Source: an uncultured Clostridia bacterium (GTDB taxonomy: Bacteria; Bacillota; Clostridia; Oscillospirales; Oscillospiraceae). From it: DNA of 64,000 nucleotides. This document shows positions 37,165 to 44,976 of the stretch, one piece after another. Under the pieces are notes generated by a model. It was not told the origin of the DNA. It searched no databases and was given only the letters and a program-made list of their open reading frames with translations. The stretch is from NCBI GenBank assembly GCA_945876285.1, contig CAMCNO010000002.1, forward strand, positions 62,001 through 126,000, given 5' to 3'. The translations under genes were made by a program, and so were the position numbers. Position 1 is the stretch's first letter, and every line of letters starts with the position of its first letter.

Positions 37165-37500
37165 TTACTCCCATTTTGCCCAGATATCAGGGCAGTAACC
37201 CACCGTCGCCTCTTTGCCGTTGCGGACGATGGGTGTCTGGAACAGCTCCGGATGCTCCAGCAGCTTTTCCTCCTGGGCGTCCGGGGTGATAAAGGCCATG
37301 AACAGGTCCTCGTAGGCCCGGCATTTCGTGTTCACCAGGGCTTCAAACCCAACTTTCTGCTTGACGGACTGGTACTCCCGGGGGGATAATCCCTTTGAGG
37401 GAACGTCGATATACTGGTACTTGATGCGGCGCTCCTTGAACCAGCGTTCCGCCTTCTTCGTATCAAAGGATTTGGAGGAGCCGAAGATCTGGATATTCAT
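37165..37500 (-). CDS. ArsC-family protein lacking the catalytic cysteine
   Basis: The 111-residue protein has the ArsC/Spx fold pattern F-D-T-K-K-A-E-R-W-F-K-E-R and the L-F-Q-T-P-I-V-R-N-G-K segment with the trans-proline region. At the active-site position the sequence is G-S-S-K-S-F, with Ser11 where relatives I recall carry a cysteine (K-C-F-D-T-K-K-A). A cysteine-dependent arsenate reductase mechanism is therefore unlikely. It precedes the BrkB gene by 25 bases and sits at the edge of the AT-rich patch. Confidence 0.82.
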   Translation of the reverse strand: MNIQIFGSSKSFDTKKAERWFKERRIKYQYIDVPSKGLSPREYQSVKQKVGFEALVNTKCRAYEDLFMAFITPDAQEEKLLEHPELFQTPIVRNGKEATVGYCPDIWAKWE

Positions 37501-37582
37501 GATTAGTCCTCATTTTCTAAAGAATAATATTCTTGAAATATATTTTTTGATAGACTTTGAGATGCTTCGAAGTAAACATTGC

Positions 37583-38302
37583 TCAATGGATTACTTCTTC
37601 TACTTGATTAACAGGCTCAACAACTATTGATGAAGATAGTATTTCACGGTTGGTTTCCAATCCATTAACATAAGTAATATTTGCAGTCACTTCGGCAGTG
37701 CCACAGATACCCGGTTGAACGATACGGCTGTAATCAAATACCGTATGTTCTTTTTCGTTATTCAAATAGACCACTTCGTAAGGAATCTCTTCTTCATATG
37801 TACGTTGTTCAGTTGTCACAACAGATATGAAAGGGATGGCGCGGGCAATCACTATTGTCTCTCCAGCCTTTAACTGATTAATGTTTTTTCCCGGATTCAT
37901 TGACAGAAGCTCTCTACTTGTTAGTCCATGCTTTTCCGCGACATCTGCCCAAGTATCGCCCATGCGAAACGTATATTGTTTTTCTTCTGCCCTGTTTTTT
38001 GTTAACTTCGATGCGATTTGTTCAGCAGTGGATGTCATTAATTGTTCCTTCAGGAATTTTTCTTTTTGAATTTTTACGTCTTCCAAAAACTCGCATGATT
38101 GTGTATTGGGGGTTATATAGGGTTCTTTGATGTCTTCCAAAAGTTCTAAAAGTTGATCTTGATCTTTTAAAGAACCAACCAAGATAGCATCTACATAGAC
38201 TGAATAGCCCCAAGTACAGGGAAATATCACGATGTATAACGTCTCAGCAGCTATGATGATGCAAAGTATTGCAACAACAAATCCGAAAAACCATTTTTTC
38301 AT
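37583..38302 (-). CDS. Membrane-anchored LysM-G5 protein
   Basis: The 239-residue protein starts at ATG 38302. An N-terminal hydrophobic anchor or signal (residues 3-29) is followed by a helical region, a LysM domain (Y-T-F-R-M-G-D-T-W-A-D-V-A through L-K-A-G-E-T-I-V) and a G5-like domain (V-T-T-E-Q-R-T-Y-E-E-E-I-P-Y through N-G-L-E-T-N-R-E-I). In related clostridial proteins these precede an M23 metallopeptidase, which is missing here. The gene is AT-rich (near 40% GC by eye), unlike its neighbours, which suggests transfer or recent recombination. Confidence 0.82.
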   Translation of the reverse strand: MKKWFFGFVVAILCIIIAAETLYIVIFPCTWGYSVYVDAILVGSLKDQDQLLELLEDIKEPYITPNTQSCEFLEDVKIQKEKFLKEQLMTSTAEQIASKLTKNRAEEKQYTFRMGDTWADVAEKHGLTSRELLSMNPGKNINQLKAGETIVIARAIPFISVVTTEQRTYEEEIPYEVVYLNNEKEHTVFDYSRIVQPGICGTAEVTANITYVNGLETNREILSSSIVVEPVNQVEEVIH

Positions 38303-38401
38303 ATTGACCTCCACAGCAGTGTACATCCTTCAGAAATCAAAGAATCGTTTGCAACCGGGATAGGATAATCGTCCCCATTTTCAAAAATTGGAGGAATTCA
38401 T

Positions 38402-39133
38402 ATGTTGAAAGCTGAAACCCTTGAAAAAATCGAGCATTTGCGTCAAATGGTGAACGAAAGCAGAAATATTGTGGCATTTACTGGAGCCGGGTGTAGTACA
38501 GAGTCCGGCATCCCGGATTTCCGCAGCACCGACGGACTGTACCACCAGGAATGGAAGTATCCGCCTGAGACGATTTTAAGCCATACGTTCTACGAAAGCA
38601 ACCCCGAAGAGTTTTTCCGCTTCTACCGGGCCAAGCTGCTGGCCCCCGACGCCAAGCCCAACGCCGCCCACTACAAGCTGGCGGAGTGGGAACAGGCCGG
38701 AAAGCTGAAGGCCGTCATCACCCAGAACATCGACGGGCTCCACCAGGCCGCCGGAAGCCGCCGGGTGCTGGAGCTCCACGGCAGCGTCCACCGGAACTAC
38801 TGCGAAAAGTGCGGGAAATTCCACGACTTCGATTTCATGCTCCACAGCAGCGGCATCCCCCGGTGCGAATGCGGCGGCATCGTCAAGCCCGACGTGGTGC
38901 TGTATGAGGAGGGGCTGGACCAGAGGACCCTGAATGATTCCGTCCGGGCCATCGCAGAGGCGGACCTGCTCATCATCGGCGGCACCTCCCTCAACGTCTA
39001 CCCCGCCGCCGGGCTCATCAACTACTACCGGGGCAACAAGCTGGTGCTCATTAACAAATCCGCCGTGGCCCGGGACCTGGCCGCCGGGCTGGTCATCACA
39101 GACCCTATCGGGGAAGTGCTGGGCCAGTTGTGA
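38402..39133 (+). CDS. NAD-dependent sirtuin deacylase
   Basis: The 243-residue Sir2-family enzyme removes acyl groups from lysines using NAD+. It has [15 protein letters not shown] (residues 28-42), T-Q-N-I-D-G-L-H and the catalytic histidine in E-L-H-G-S. A C-E-K-C and C-E-C-G zinc site and the [11 protein letters not shown] motif follow. GGAGG precedes ATG 38402. The first roughly 190 bases use AT-rich codons (TTG, AAA, TTA, AGT) while the rest uses CTG/GCC-type codons, so the gene looks mosaic. Citrate synthase follows but has its own promoter. Confidence 0.95.
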   Translation: MLKAETLEKIEHLRQMVNESRNIVAFTGAGCSTESGIPDFRSTDGLYHQEWKYPPETILSHTFYESNPEEFFRFYRAKLLAPDAKPNAAHYKLAEWEQAGKLKAVITQNIDGLHQAAGSRRVLELHGSVHRNYCEKCGKFHDFDFMLHSSGIPRCECGGIVKPDVVLYEEGLDQRTLNDSVRAIAEADLLIIGGTSLNVYPAAGLINYYRGNKLVLINKSAVARDLAAGLVITDPIGEVLGQL

Positions 39134-39164
39134 ATCTTTGTACAAAACGGCAAATGTACGTCTC

Positions 39165-39202
39165 AAAACGACGCTTTCCGCTGGTGGGAAGCGTCGTTTT
39201 TT
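39165..39202 (+). terminator. Terminator of the sirtuin gene
   Basis: A 15-bp stem (39165-39179 with 39186-39200), 6-base loop and a T run. Confidence 0.92.
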
Positions 39203-39287
39203 ACAAAGGTCCGCCCTTTGTTTGCAAGAGCATGTCTATATCATGCAAAAATCCTGAAAAATTTCTTGATATTTATAGCTTTTTCCA

Positions 39288-39316
39288 TTGAAAATGAAAG
39301 CACATCGTGTTAGTAT
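39288..39316 (+). promoter_or_regulatory. Promoter of citrate synthase
   Basis: TTGAAA (39288-39293), 17 bases, TAGTAT (39311-39316). Confidence 0.75.
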
Positions 39317-39355
39317 TGCATCATCACCTGTTTAAAGCGGAGAGGAGACCCTGCC

Positions 39356-40747
39356 ATGATCTGGAAAGAGAACCGGGAGAACGCCTACTGTGAGATCACC
39401 CCTGCCATCCTTGCGCTGAAGGAGCAGTGGGAGAAGAAGAATTACATCGACCCCCGCCTTTACAAGGAGTACAACGTGAAGCGGGGCCTGCGCGATGAGG
39501 ACGGCCGGGGCGTGCTGAGCGGCCTGACCCGCGTGGCGGAGATCCAGTCCTACAACGTGGTCACTGACGCCGCTGACCGGGAGTACATCACCCCTGCCGA
39601 CGGTATCCTCTACTACCGGGGCATCGACTGCCGGGAGATCGTCAAGGGCTCAGCCCAGCGGGGCCGGTTCGCCTTTGAAGAGGCCGCCTACCTGCTGCTG
39701 TTCGGCGAGCTGCCCACGCAGGAGCAGCTCCAGGACTTCTGCGTCCAGCTGGCGTCCTACCGCACCCTGCCCTCCAACTTCTTCCGGGACGTCATTATGA
39801 AGGCGCCCTCCCGGGATCTGATGAACACCATGCAGCGGGCCATTCTGACGCTGTTCTGCTACGACGACAAGCCCAACGACATCGGTCTGGAGAACGTGCT
39901 GCGCCAGTGTCTGCAGCTCACCGCCAACATGCCGGTGCTGGCCATCTACGCCTATCAGGCCTGGCGGTACAGCCTGCCCGGAGAGAGCCTGTTCATCCAT
40001 ATGCCAAAGCCCGAGCTTTCCACCGCAGAAAACTTCCTGCGGCTGCTGCGGGAGGATCGCAGCTACTCGGAGCTGGAGGCCCGGACCCTGGACGTGGCGC
40101 TGGTGCTCCACGCCGACCACGGCGGCGGCAACAACTCCACCTTCACCAACCACGTCGTCACCTCCTCCGGCACGGATACCTACTCCGCCATCGCTGCGGC
40201 CATGGCCTCTTTGAAGGGTCCCCGCCACGGCGGCGCCAACAGCAAGGTCATGGAGATGATGGACGACATCAAGACCCATGTAAAGGACTGGAACGACCAG
40301 GGCTGCGTGGCAGATTATCTGACCAAAATTCTGGATAAGGACGCTTTCGACCGCAGCGGCCTCATCTACGGTCTGGGTCACGCCGTTTACACCCGCTCCG
40401 ACCCCCGGTGCGAGGTGTTCCGGGACTACGTCCACCGGCTGGCCGCCGAAAAGGGCCGGGACCGGGAGCTGGCGCTATACTCCAACGTGGAAAAGGTGGG
40501 CAAGGAGCTGCTGATGGAACGGCGGCATAAGGACGCCCTCTCCACCAACATCGATTTTTACAGCGGCTTCGTCTATGAGATGCTGGGCCTGCCTATGGAG
40601 CTGTATACGCCCCTGTTCGCCGTGGCCCGTATCGCAGGCTGGAGCGCCCACCGCATGGAGGAGCTGACTGCCGGCGGCAAGCTGATCCGTCCCCGGTACG
40701 AATGTGTGGAGGAGCACCGCTCCTATACACCTATGGAACAGCGGTAA
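39356..40747 (+). CDS. gltA: Citrate (or methylcitrate) synthase
   Basis: The 463-residue enzyme condenses acetyl-CoA (or propionyl-CoA) with oxaloacetate. It has the substrate/active histidine motifs H-A-D-H-G-G-G-N-N-S-T-F and G-P-R-H-G-G-A-N, and the Y-G-L-G-H-A-V-Y motif. The N-terminus carries an extension of about 60 residues typical of clostridial citrate synthases. No other TCA-cycle genes are near. Whether it prefers acetyl- or propionyl-CoA is unresolved. GAGAGGAGA precedes ATG 39356. Confidence 0.92.
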   Translation: MIWKENRENAYCEITPAILALKEQWEKKNYIDPRLYKEYNVKRGLRDEDGRGVLSGLTRVAEIQSYNVVTDAADREYITPADGILYYRGIDCREIVKGSAQRGRFAFEEAAYLLLFGELPTQEQLQDFCVQLASYRTLPSNFFRDVIMKAPSRDLMNTMQRAILTLFCYDDKPNDIGLENVLRQCLQLTANMPVLAIYAYQAWRYSLPGESLFIHMPKPELSTAENFLRLLREDRSYSELEARTLDVALVLHADHGGGNNSTFTNHVVTSSGTDTYSAIAAAMASLKGPRHGGANSKVMEMMDDIKTHVKDWNDQGCVADYLTKILDKDAFDRSGLIYGLGHAVYTRSDPRCEVFRDYVHRLAAEKGRDRELALYSNVEKVGKELLMERRHKDALSTNIDFYSGFVYEMLGLPMELYTPLFAVARIAGWSAHRMEELTAGGKLIRPRYECVEEHRSYTPMEQR

Positions 40748-40760
40748 GATTTGACGGAAT

Positions 40761-40792
40761 TCCCGGACAGGCGACCCTGTCCGGGATTTTTC
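40761..40792 (+). terminator. Terminator of citrate synthase
   Basis: An 11-bp perfect stem (40761-40771 with 40776-40786) with a 4-base loop and TTTTTC. Confidence 0.9.
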
Positions 40793-40812
40793 GAAAAAAC
40801 TCAAATTGGGTG

Positions 40813-40841
40813 TTGACAACCGGAAAAGTTCTGGCTATAAT
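40813..40841 (+). promoter_or_regulatory. Promoter of the tRNA-Leu cluster
   Basis: TTGACA (40813-40818), 17 bases, TATAAT (40836-40841); consensus at both boxes, 34 bases before the first tRNA. Confidence 0.92.
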
Positions 40842-40875
40842 AATCAAGCAGTCTTTTCCGGGGGCAAGCAAATTT

Positions 40876-40961
40876 GCGGCTGTGCTGGAACTGGTAGACA
40901 GGCCAGCTTGAGGTGCTGGTGTCGTATCGACGTGTGGGTTCAAGTCCCGTCAGCCGCACCA
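40876..40961 (+). tRNA. tRNA-Leu (anticodon GAG)
   Basis: The 86-base gene has acceptor GCGGCTG/CAGCCGC, long variable arm, anticodon loop TTGAGGT giving GAG (codons CUC/CUU), and an encoded CCA. It heads the three-gene leucine cluster. Confidence 0.97.
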
Positions 40962-40990
40962 TTTACCTTCTTTGTTCCCATCTATCATGC

Positions 40991-41078
40991 GCGCGAGTGG
41001 TGGAATTGGCAGACTCGCTAGATTCAGGTTCTAGTGTCCTTTACGGACGTGCGGGTTCAAGTCCCGCCTCGCGCACCA
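40991..41078 (+). tRNA. tRNA-Leu (anticodon CAG), copy 1
   Basis: The 88-base gene has acceptor GCGCGAG/CTCGCGC, long variable arm, anticodon loop TTCAGGT giving CAG (codon CUG), canonical TTCAAGT T-loop and encoded CCA. CUG is by far the dominant Leu codon in this genome segment, which fits a duplicated gene. Confidence 0.97.
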
Positions 41079-41141
41079 TAATCCCTTTGGAATTTGCGTT
41101 CCAGAGGGGTCCCCACAGGGGTTTGAATTTCATATTGATAC

Positions 41142-41229
41142 GCGCGAGTGGTGGAATTGGCAGACTCGCTAGATTCAGGTTCTAGTGTCCTTTACGGACG
41201 TGCGGGTTCAAGTCCCGCCTCGCGCACCA
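41142..41229 (+). tRNA. tRNA-Leu (anticodon CAG), copy 2
   Basis: Identical over all 88 bases to the copy at 40991-41078, separated by a 63-base spacer. The spacer can form a stem (CCCTTTGGAA with TTCCAGAGGG, one G-U pair) that may guide processing. Confidence 0.97.
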
Positions 41230-41230
41230 A

Positions 41231-41266
41231 AAAAGAAAGACATCCAATGGATGTCTTTCTTTTTTA
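41231..41266 (+). terminator. Terminator of the tRNA-Leu cluster
   Basis: A 9-bp or longer stem (41237-41245 with 41249-41257), 3-base loop and a long T run. Confidence 0.88.
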
Positions 41267-41412
41267 GCTCGTGGGGGTGTGAAGAACCCGTCCTTTGCCG
41301 GGGACCCCGCGCGAACCCAGCGAAGCGGTTCGCGTGGGAAAAGGAGACGCAGCGGAGTGAGAGAGCTTTTGCCGTCAGGCGGAAGCGAGGGATACGCAGC
41401 CTGCGGCGACGC

Positions 41413-41431
41413 AGTCCCGCCTCGCGCACCA
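41413..41431 (+). pseudogene. tRNA-Leu 3'-end remnant
   Basis: The 19 bases AGTCCCGCCTCGCGCACCA exactly repeat the 3' end of the tRNA-Leu(CAG) genes, 183 bases beyond the end of copy 2, and are again followed by an A run and a terminator. The rest of the tRNA is absent. This could be an attachment-site duplicate left by an excised integrative element, or a scar of unequal recombination of the tandem tRNAs. The 41267-41412 segment between them codes for nothing recognisable. Confidence 0.7.
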
Positions 41432-41433
41432 AA

Positions 41434-41462
41434 AAAAAGACAGGCTTTTGCCTGTCTTTTTT
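41434..41462 (+). terminator. Terminator after the tRNA remnant
   Basis: A 10-bp stem with the loop TTTT and a T run, immediately after the remnant. It resembles the terminator of the intact cluster in position and A/T pattern. Confidence 0.85.
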
Positions 41463-41506
41463 GTATGTGTTCCTCTTTTCTCCGCCAATATAGCGGCTCA
41501 CTGGAT

Positions 41507-41535
41507 TTGACATCTGTCCGCTTCCCGGTTATAAT
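41507..41535 (+). promoter_or_regulatory. Promoter of the LysR gene at 41569
   Basis: TTGACA (41507-41512), 17 bases, TATAAT (41530-41535): consensus boxes. Confidence 0.9.
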
Positions 41536-41568
41536 GAAAACCGATAACCAACGCAGGAGGCAATCGCC

Positions 41569-42531
41569 ATGACCTTTCAGCAGTTGACCTATGTGGTGGA
41601 GATTTTCAAGTGCGGGTCCATCAACAAGGCCGCCCACAAGCTGGTGCTGTCCCAGTCCGGCATCTCCACCGCCGTGCGGGAGCTGGAGGAGGAGCTGGGC
41701 ATCCAGTTTTTCGTCCGCAGCAACCGGGGCGTGGAGTTCACCCCCGAGGGGGAGGAATTTCTGAGCTACGCCATCTCCCTGCTGGAGCAGAAGCGGCGCA
41801 TCGAACAGCTCTATGGCGAGGGGCGGAACGATGCCGCGCCGGTCCGTTTCTCCGTGTCCACCCAGCGCTATCCCTTTACCGAGGACGCCTTTCTGCGGCT
41901 GCTGCGGGACGGGACGGACAGCCGCTACCGCTATGCCATCAAGGAGACGGGCATGGATGCCGTCATCGAGGATGTGTATGAACGGCGGTCCGACATCGGC
42001 GTCATCTTCCTGACGGATGTGACGGAGAAAATGATCCGCCGCCTGCTGGAGGCCCGGGACCTGGAATTCCACGAGGTCGCTGCTGTGCCCCCCTGCATTT
42101 ACGTCCGTAAGGGCCATCCCCTGGCGGGACGGGACGCGGTGCGGGAGGACGACCTGGAGGGGTTCCCCTATGTGTCCTTCGAGCACGCCCAGGGCGTGGC
42201 GGCGGACCTGTCTGAGGAATACCAGATGATGTCCATGAAGCGGCCCGACCGCTGCATCACCGTCAATGACCGGGCCACCATGATGAACATTCTCTCCCGG
42301 ACCGATGCCTTTACCACCGGCAGCGGCCTTCTGGTGGAGAGCTTCATCAGTCAGGCGGTGGTGACAGTACCCCTGGCGGACCAGGCCAGCTTCCGCATCG
42401 GCTGGATCGTGCCCCAGGGCGGAAAACTATCCCCCCTGGCAGAACATTTTATCGGACTGCTGGAGCAGTCCGTGGCGGATTCCATCCGCTTTACACAAGA
42501 ACTCCACCGCTCCCTGACACAAAAAGCGTAA
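41569..42531 (+). CDS. LysR-family transcriptional regulator
   Basis: The 320-residue regulator has the N-terminal helix-turn-helix (T-F-Q-Q-L-T-Y-V-V-E-I-F-K-C-G-S-I-N-K-A, then S-Q-S-G-I-S-T-A-V-R-E-L-E) and an effector domain from about residue 90. CAGGAGG precedes ATG 41569. It converges on nhaC, separated by a shared terminator, so it is not an obvious local regulator of it. Ligand and targets are unknown. Confidence 0.94.
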   Translation: MTFQQLTYVVEIFKCGSINKAAHKLVLSQSGISTAVRELEEELGIQFFVRSNRGVEFTPEGEEFLSYAISLLEQKRRIEQLYGEGRNDAAPVRFSVSTQRYPFTEDAFLRLLRDGTDSRYRYAIKETGMDAVIEDVYERRSDIGVIFLTDVTEKMIRRLLEARDLEFHEVAAVPPCIYVRKGHPLAGRDAVREDDLEGFPYVSFEHAQGVAADLSEEYQMMSMKRPDRCITVNDRATMMNILSRTDAFTTGSGLLVESFISQAVVTVPLADQASFRIGWIVPQGGKLSPLAEHFIGLLEQSVADSIRFTQELHRSLTQKA

Positions 42532-42533
42532 CG

Positions 42534-42561
42534 AAAAGCGCCGGCTTCCCGGCGCTTTTTC
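42534..42561. terminator. Shared terminator of LysR and nhaC
   Basis: An 11-bp stem (42534-42544 with 42549-42559) with A run and T run on either side. Confidence 0.9.
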
Positions 42562-43971
42562 TTATTCGCTCTTTTCCAGACGGGCCTTTTTCTCCGCAAC
42601 GCCGGACTCCGCCACGTCGTACTCCCAGTTCCAGGGGTCCTTGCGGCAGGTGCAGTCCGCGTAGGGCACGAAGATGGACAGCAGCCCGAAGGCCGCCAGC
42701 ACCCAGCAATACCACATGTAGGGCACGATCTCCACAGGGCTCATGGCGATGCCGTAAGTGGTGGTGGTCAGGGCCGCCGCCATCAGCAGCTGGGCGCCGT
42801 AGGGGATGATGCCCTGGAACACACAGGAGAACACGTCCAGCAGGGACGCCGTCCGGCGGGGATCCACCTTGTACTCCCGGCTGATGTCCCGGGCCACGTT
42901 GCCGCAGAGGATGATGGCCACGGTGTTGTTGGCGGTGGCGCAGTCCGCCAGGGACACCAGCGCCGCCATACCCACCTGGGCGGACTTGTTGCCCCGCATC
43001 ATGCCCCGCAGCTTTTCAATGAGCCAGACGATGCCGCCGTGATGGGCGATCAACTCCGACAATCCGCCGCAGAACAGGGCCAGGAAGAACACCTCGCTCA
43101 TGCCGGTAAAGCCGTTCCAGATGGCCTGGGCATAGGTGAAGACCGTCAGGTCCCCGCAGGCCATGCCGATGATGCCGGCAGCAAAGATGCCGATGGTCAG
43201 GGTCAGGAACACGTTGATGCCGATGATGGCAAGAACCAGCACCAGCACATAGGGCAGCACCTTCATCAGTTCAAAGGTGCGGGGCTCCATGGCGGCCGCG
43301 GTCTCGGGCCGGGCACACACCAGCAGGATCACCAGGGTCACAAGGGCAGCAGGCAGGGCGATGAAGAAGTTGACCCGGAACTTGTCCCGCATCTCGCAGC
43401 CCTGGGTCTTGGTGGCGGCGATGGTGGTGTCGGAGATCATGGACAGGTTGTCGCCGAACATGGCGCCGCCGGCGCAGGCGCCCAGCATCATGGGCACGCT
43501 GAGGCCGCTCTCGGCAGCCAGGCCCACGGCGATGGGCACCAGAGATGTGATGGTGCCTACAGAGGTGCCGGTGGCGGTACCCAGGAAGGCGGAGATGACG
43601 AAAACGCCGGCAGTCAGCAGCTCCACGGGGACCAGGGACAATCCCAGGTTCACGGTGGCGTCCACGCCGCCCATGGTCTTGGCGACCGTGGAGAAGGCGC
43701 CCGCCAGAATGTAGATCATCAGCATGGTCAGCACGTTCTCATTGGCGGCGCCCCGGGCAAAGACAGCAAACTTCTGGTCGATGCTCTCCCGACCCATGCA
43801 GAAGGCCGCCAGAACGGCGATGAACATGGCGGTGACGGAGGGGAACTGGTAGAAGGCCATTTCCTCCCCCTTGGCCTGCAGATACAGGCCCGCTCCCAGA
43901 TAGATGGCGATGAAGATCAAAAATGGCAACAGGGCAAGGCCGCTGCCCCGCTTTTTCAGATCATGTGGCAT
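42562..43971 (-). CDS. nhaC: NhaC-family Na+/H+ antiporter
   Basis: The 469-residue protein has 11-12 hydrophobic segments and the NhaC pattern: G-T-A-T-G-T-S-V-G-T-I-T-S-L, G-A-M/A-F-G-D-N-L-S-M-I-S-D-T-T, and D-C-A-T-A-N-N-T-V-A-I-I near the second half. These antiporters exchange Na+ (or organic acids in the related NhaC-like malate/lactate group) for protons. It is single-gene with a divergent neighbour, mscS. The start at 43971 follows GAGGAGG. Confidence 0.9.
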   Translation of the reverse strand: MPHDLKKRGSGLALLPFLIFIAIYLGAGLYLQAKGEEMAFYQFPSVTAMFIAVLAAFCMGRESIDQKFAVFARGAANENVLTMLMIYILAGAFSTVAKTMGGVDATVNLGLSLVPVELLTAGVFVISAFLGTATGTSVGTITSLVPIAVGLAAESGLSVPMMLGACAGGAMFGDNLSMISDTTIAATKTQGCEMRDKFRVNFFIALPAALVTLVILLVCARPETAAAMEPRTFELMKVLPYVLVLVLAIIGINVFLTLTIGIFAAGIIGMACGDLTVFTYAQAIWNGFTGMSEVFFLALFCGGLSELIAHHGGIVWLIEKLRGMMRGNKSAQVGMAALVSLADCATANNTVAIILCGNVARDISREYKVDPRRTASLLDVFSCVFQGIIPYGAQLLMAAALTTTTYGIAMSPVEIVPYMWYCWVLAAFGLLSIFVPYADCTCRKDPWNWEYDVAESGVAEKKARLEKSE

Positions 43972-44013
43972 GGGTATATGTCCTCCTCATGTTTTCTTGA
44001 CAGTGTACTTTGT

Positions 44014-44043
44014 ATTATAACAGTGTCCGCCAGGGAAAGGCAA
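44014..44043 (-). promoter_or_regulatory. Promoter of nhaC
   Basis: On the minus strand TTGCCT (plus 44038-44043), 18 bases, TATAAT (plus 44014-44019). An ACAGTGT direct repeat flanks the -10. Confidence 0.6.
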
Positions 44044-44061
44044 CCTATTTTTCCGGAAACA

Positions 44062-44090
44062 TTGACTTTTCCGCGGTTTTCCGCTATGAT
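44062..44090 (+). promoter_or_regulatory. Promoter of mscS-metY-metA
   Basis: TTGACT (44062-44067), 17 bases, TATGAT (44085-44090), 40 bases before mscS. Confidence 0.8.
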
Positions 44091-44129
44091 TTTTACATTA
44101 TGCTAACGCAAATCAAGGAGGAACATACT

Positions 44130-44951
44130 ATGTCCGCTCTCGATCTGAAAGCTCTGCTCGGCACTTCCTTCGCGGGGATGACCCTGGGAAAGATCCTCTC
44201 CGCGCTCCTGACCCTTATCGTCTGCCTCATCGTCATCAAAGCCGTTCTGAAGCTCACCACCCGTCTGCTGTCCCGGTCCAAACTGGACGTCCGCGTCCAG
44301 AAATACATTCAAACCGGCATTAAGCTGGTGCTCTACATCATCGCCGCCGTCATTGTGGCGGAAAGTCTGGATGTGAACATGACCTCCCTGGTGGCGCTTT
44401 TGTCCGTCGGCTCCCTGGGCATCACCCTGGCCGCCGAGGATATTCTGGGCAACGTGGCCGGCGGCCTGGTGATCCTGTCCGCCCACCCCTTCTCTATGGG
44501 CGATTTCATTGAGGTGAACGGCACCTCCGGCACTGTTCAGGAGATCTCCCTGAACCACACCAAGCTGATGACCCCCGACGGCCTGCTGGTGATGCTGCCC
44601 AACAAGGAGCTGTCCGGCTCCAAGGTCATCAACTACACCGTTCTGGGCCGCCGCCGCGTGACCCAGAAGGTCACCGCCTCCTACGACGCTCCCACCGAGG
44701 ACGTGAAGGCCGCCTGCCGGGACGCTCTGGCAAATACCCCGAAAATCCTGGACGACCCCGCCTCCGCCGTTTATCTCTCCAACTACGGTGAGAGCTCTAT
44801 TGAATACACGGTGTTCTGCTGGTGCTCCGCCGCCGACTACTGGGATGTCTACTTCGGTCTGGGTGAGAACCTGCGGAGCGCTTTCGCCGCCCACGGCGTG
44901 GAGATGACCTACGACCACCTGAACGTCCATATCGTTGAAAACCGGGGCTGA
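44130..44951 (+). CDS. mscS: Small-conductance mechanosensitive channel, MscS family
   Basis: The 273-residue channel releases solutes on hypo-osmotic shock. Three hydrophobic helices (about residues 15-38, 60-80 and 85-110) include the pore helix with alternating G/A (L-L-S-V-G-S-L-G-I-T-L-A-A). The MscS beta domain follows with G-D-F-I-E-V-N-G-T-S-G-T-V, and an alpha/beta C-terminal domain ends it. Length is close to E. coli MscS. ATG 44130 follows AAGGAGG. It is only 25 bases before metY, so the methionine genes probably share its transcript. Confidence 0.95.
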   Translation: MSALDLKALLGTSFAGMTLGKILSALLTLIVCLIVIKAVLKLTTRLLSRSKLDVRVQKYIQTGIKLVLYIIAAVIVAESLDVNMTSLVALLSVGSLGITLAAEDILGNVAGGLVILSAHPFSMGDFIEVNGTSGTVQEISLNHTKLMTPDGLLVMLPNKELSGSKVINYTVLGRRRVTQKVTASYDAPTEDVKAACRDALANTPKILDDPASAVYLSNYGESSIEYTVFCWCSAADYWDVYFGLGENLRSAFAAHGVEMTYDHLNVHIVENRG

Positions 44952-44976
44952 ACCCCGCTGAAAGGAACTGATATAC

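Noticed and set aside
40991-41229. The two identical tRNA-Leu(CAG) copies as an assembly error
   Set aside because: The spacers on each side differ, so this is a real tandem duplication rather than a repeated read.
41182-42186. Minus-strand open frames over the tRNA-Leu region and LysR gene
   Set aside because: They read through tRNA genes and the regulator; composition and lack of start signals mark them as shadows.
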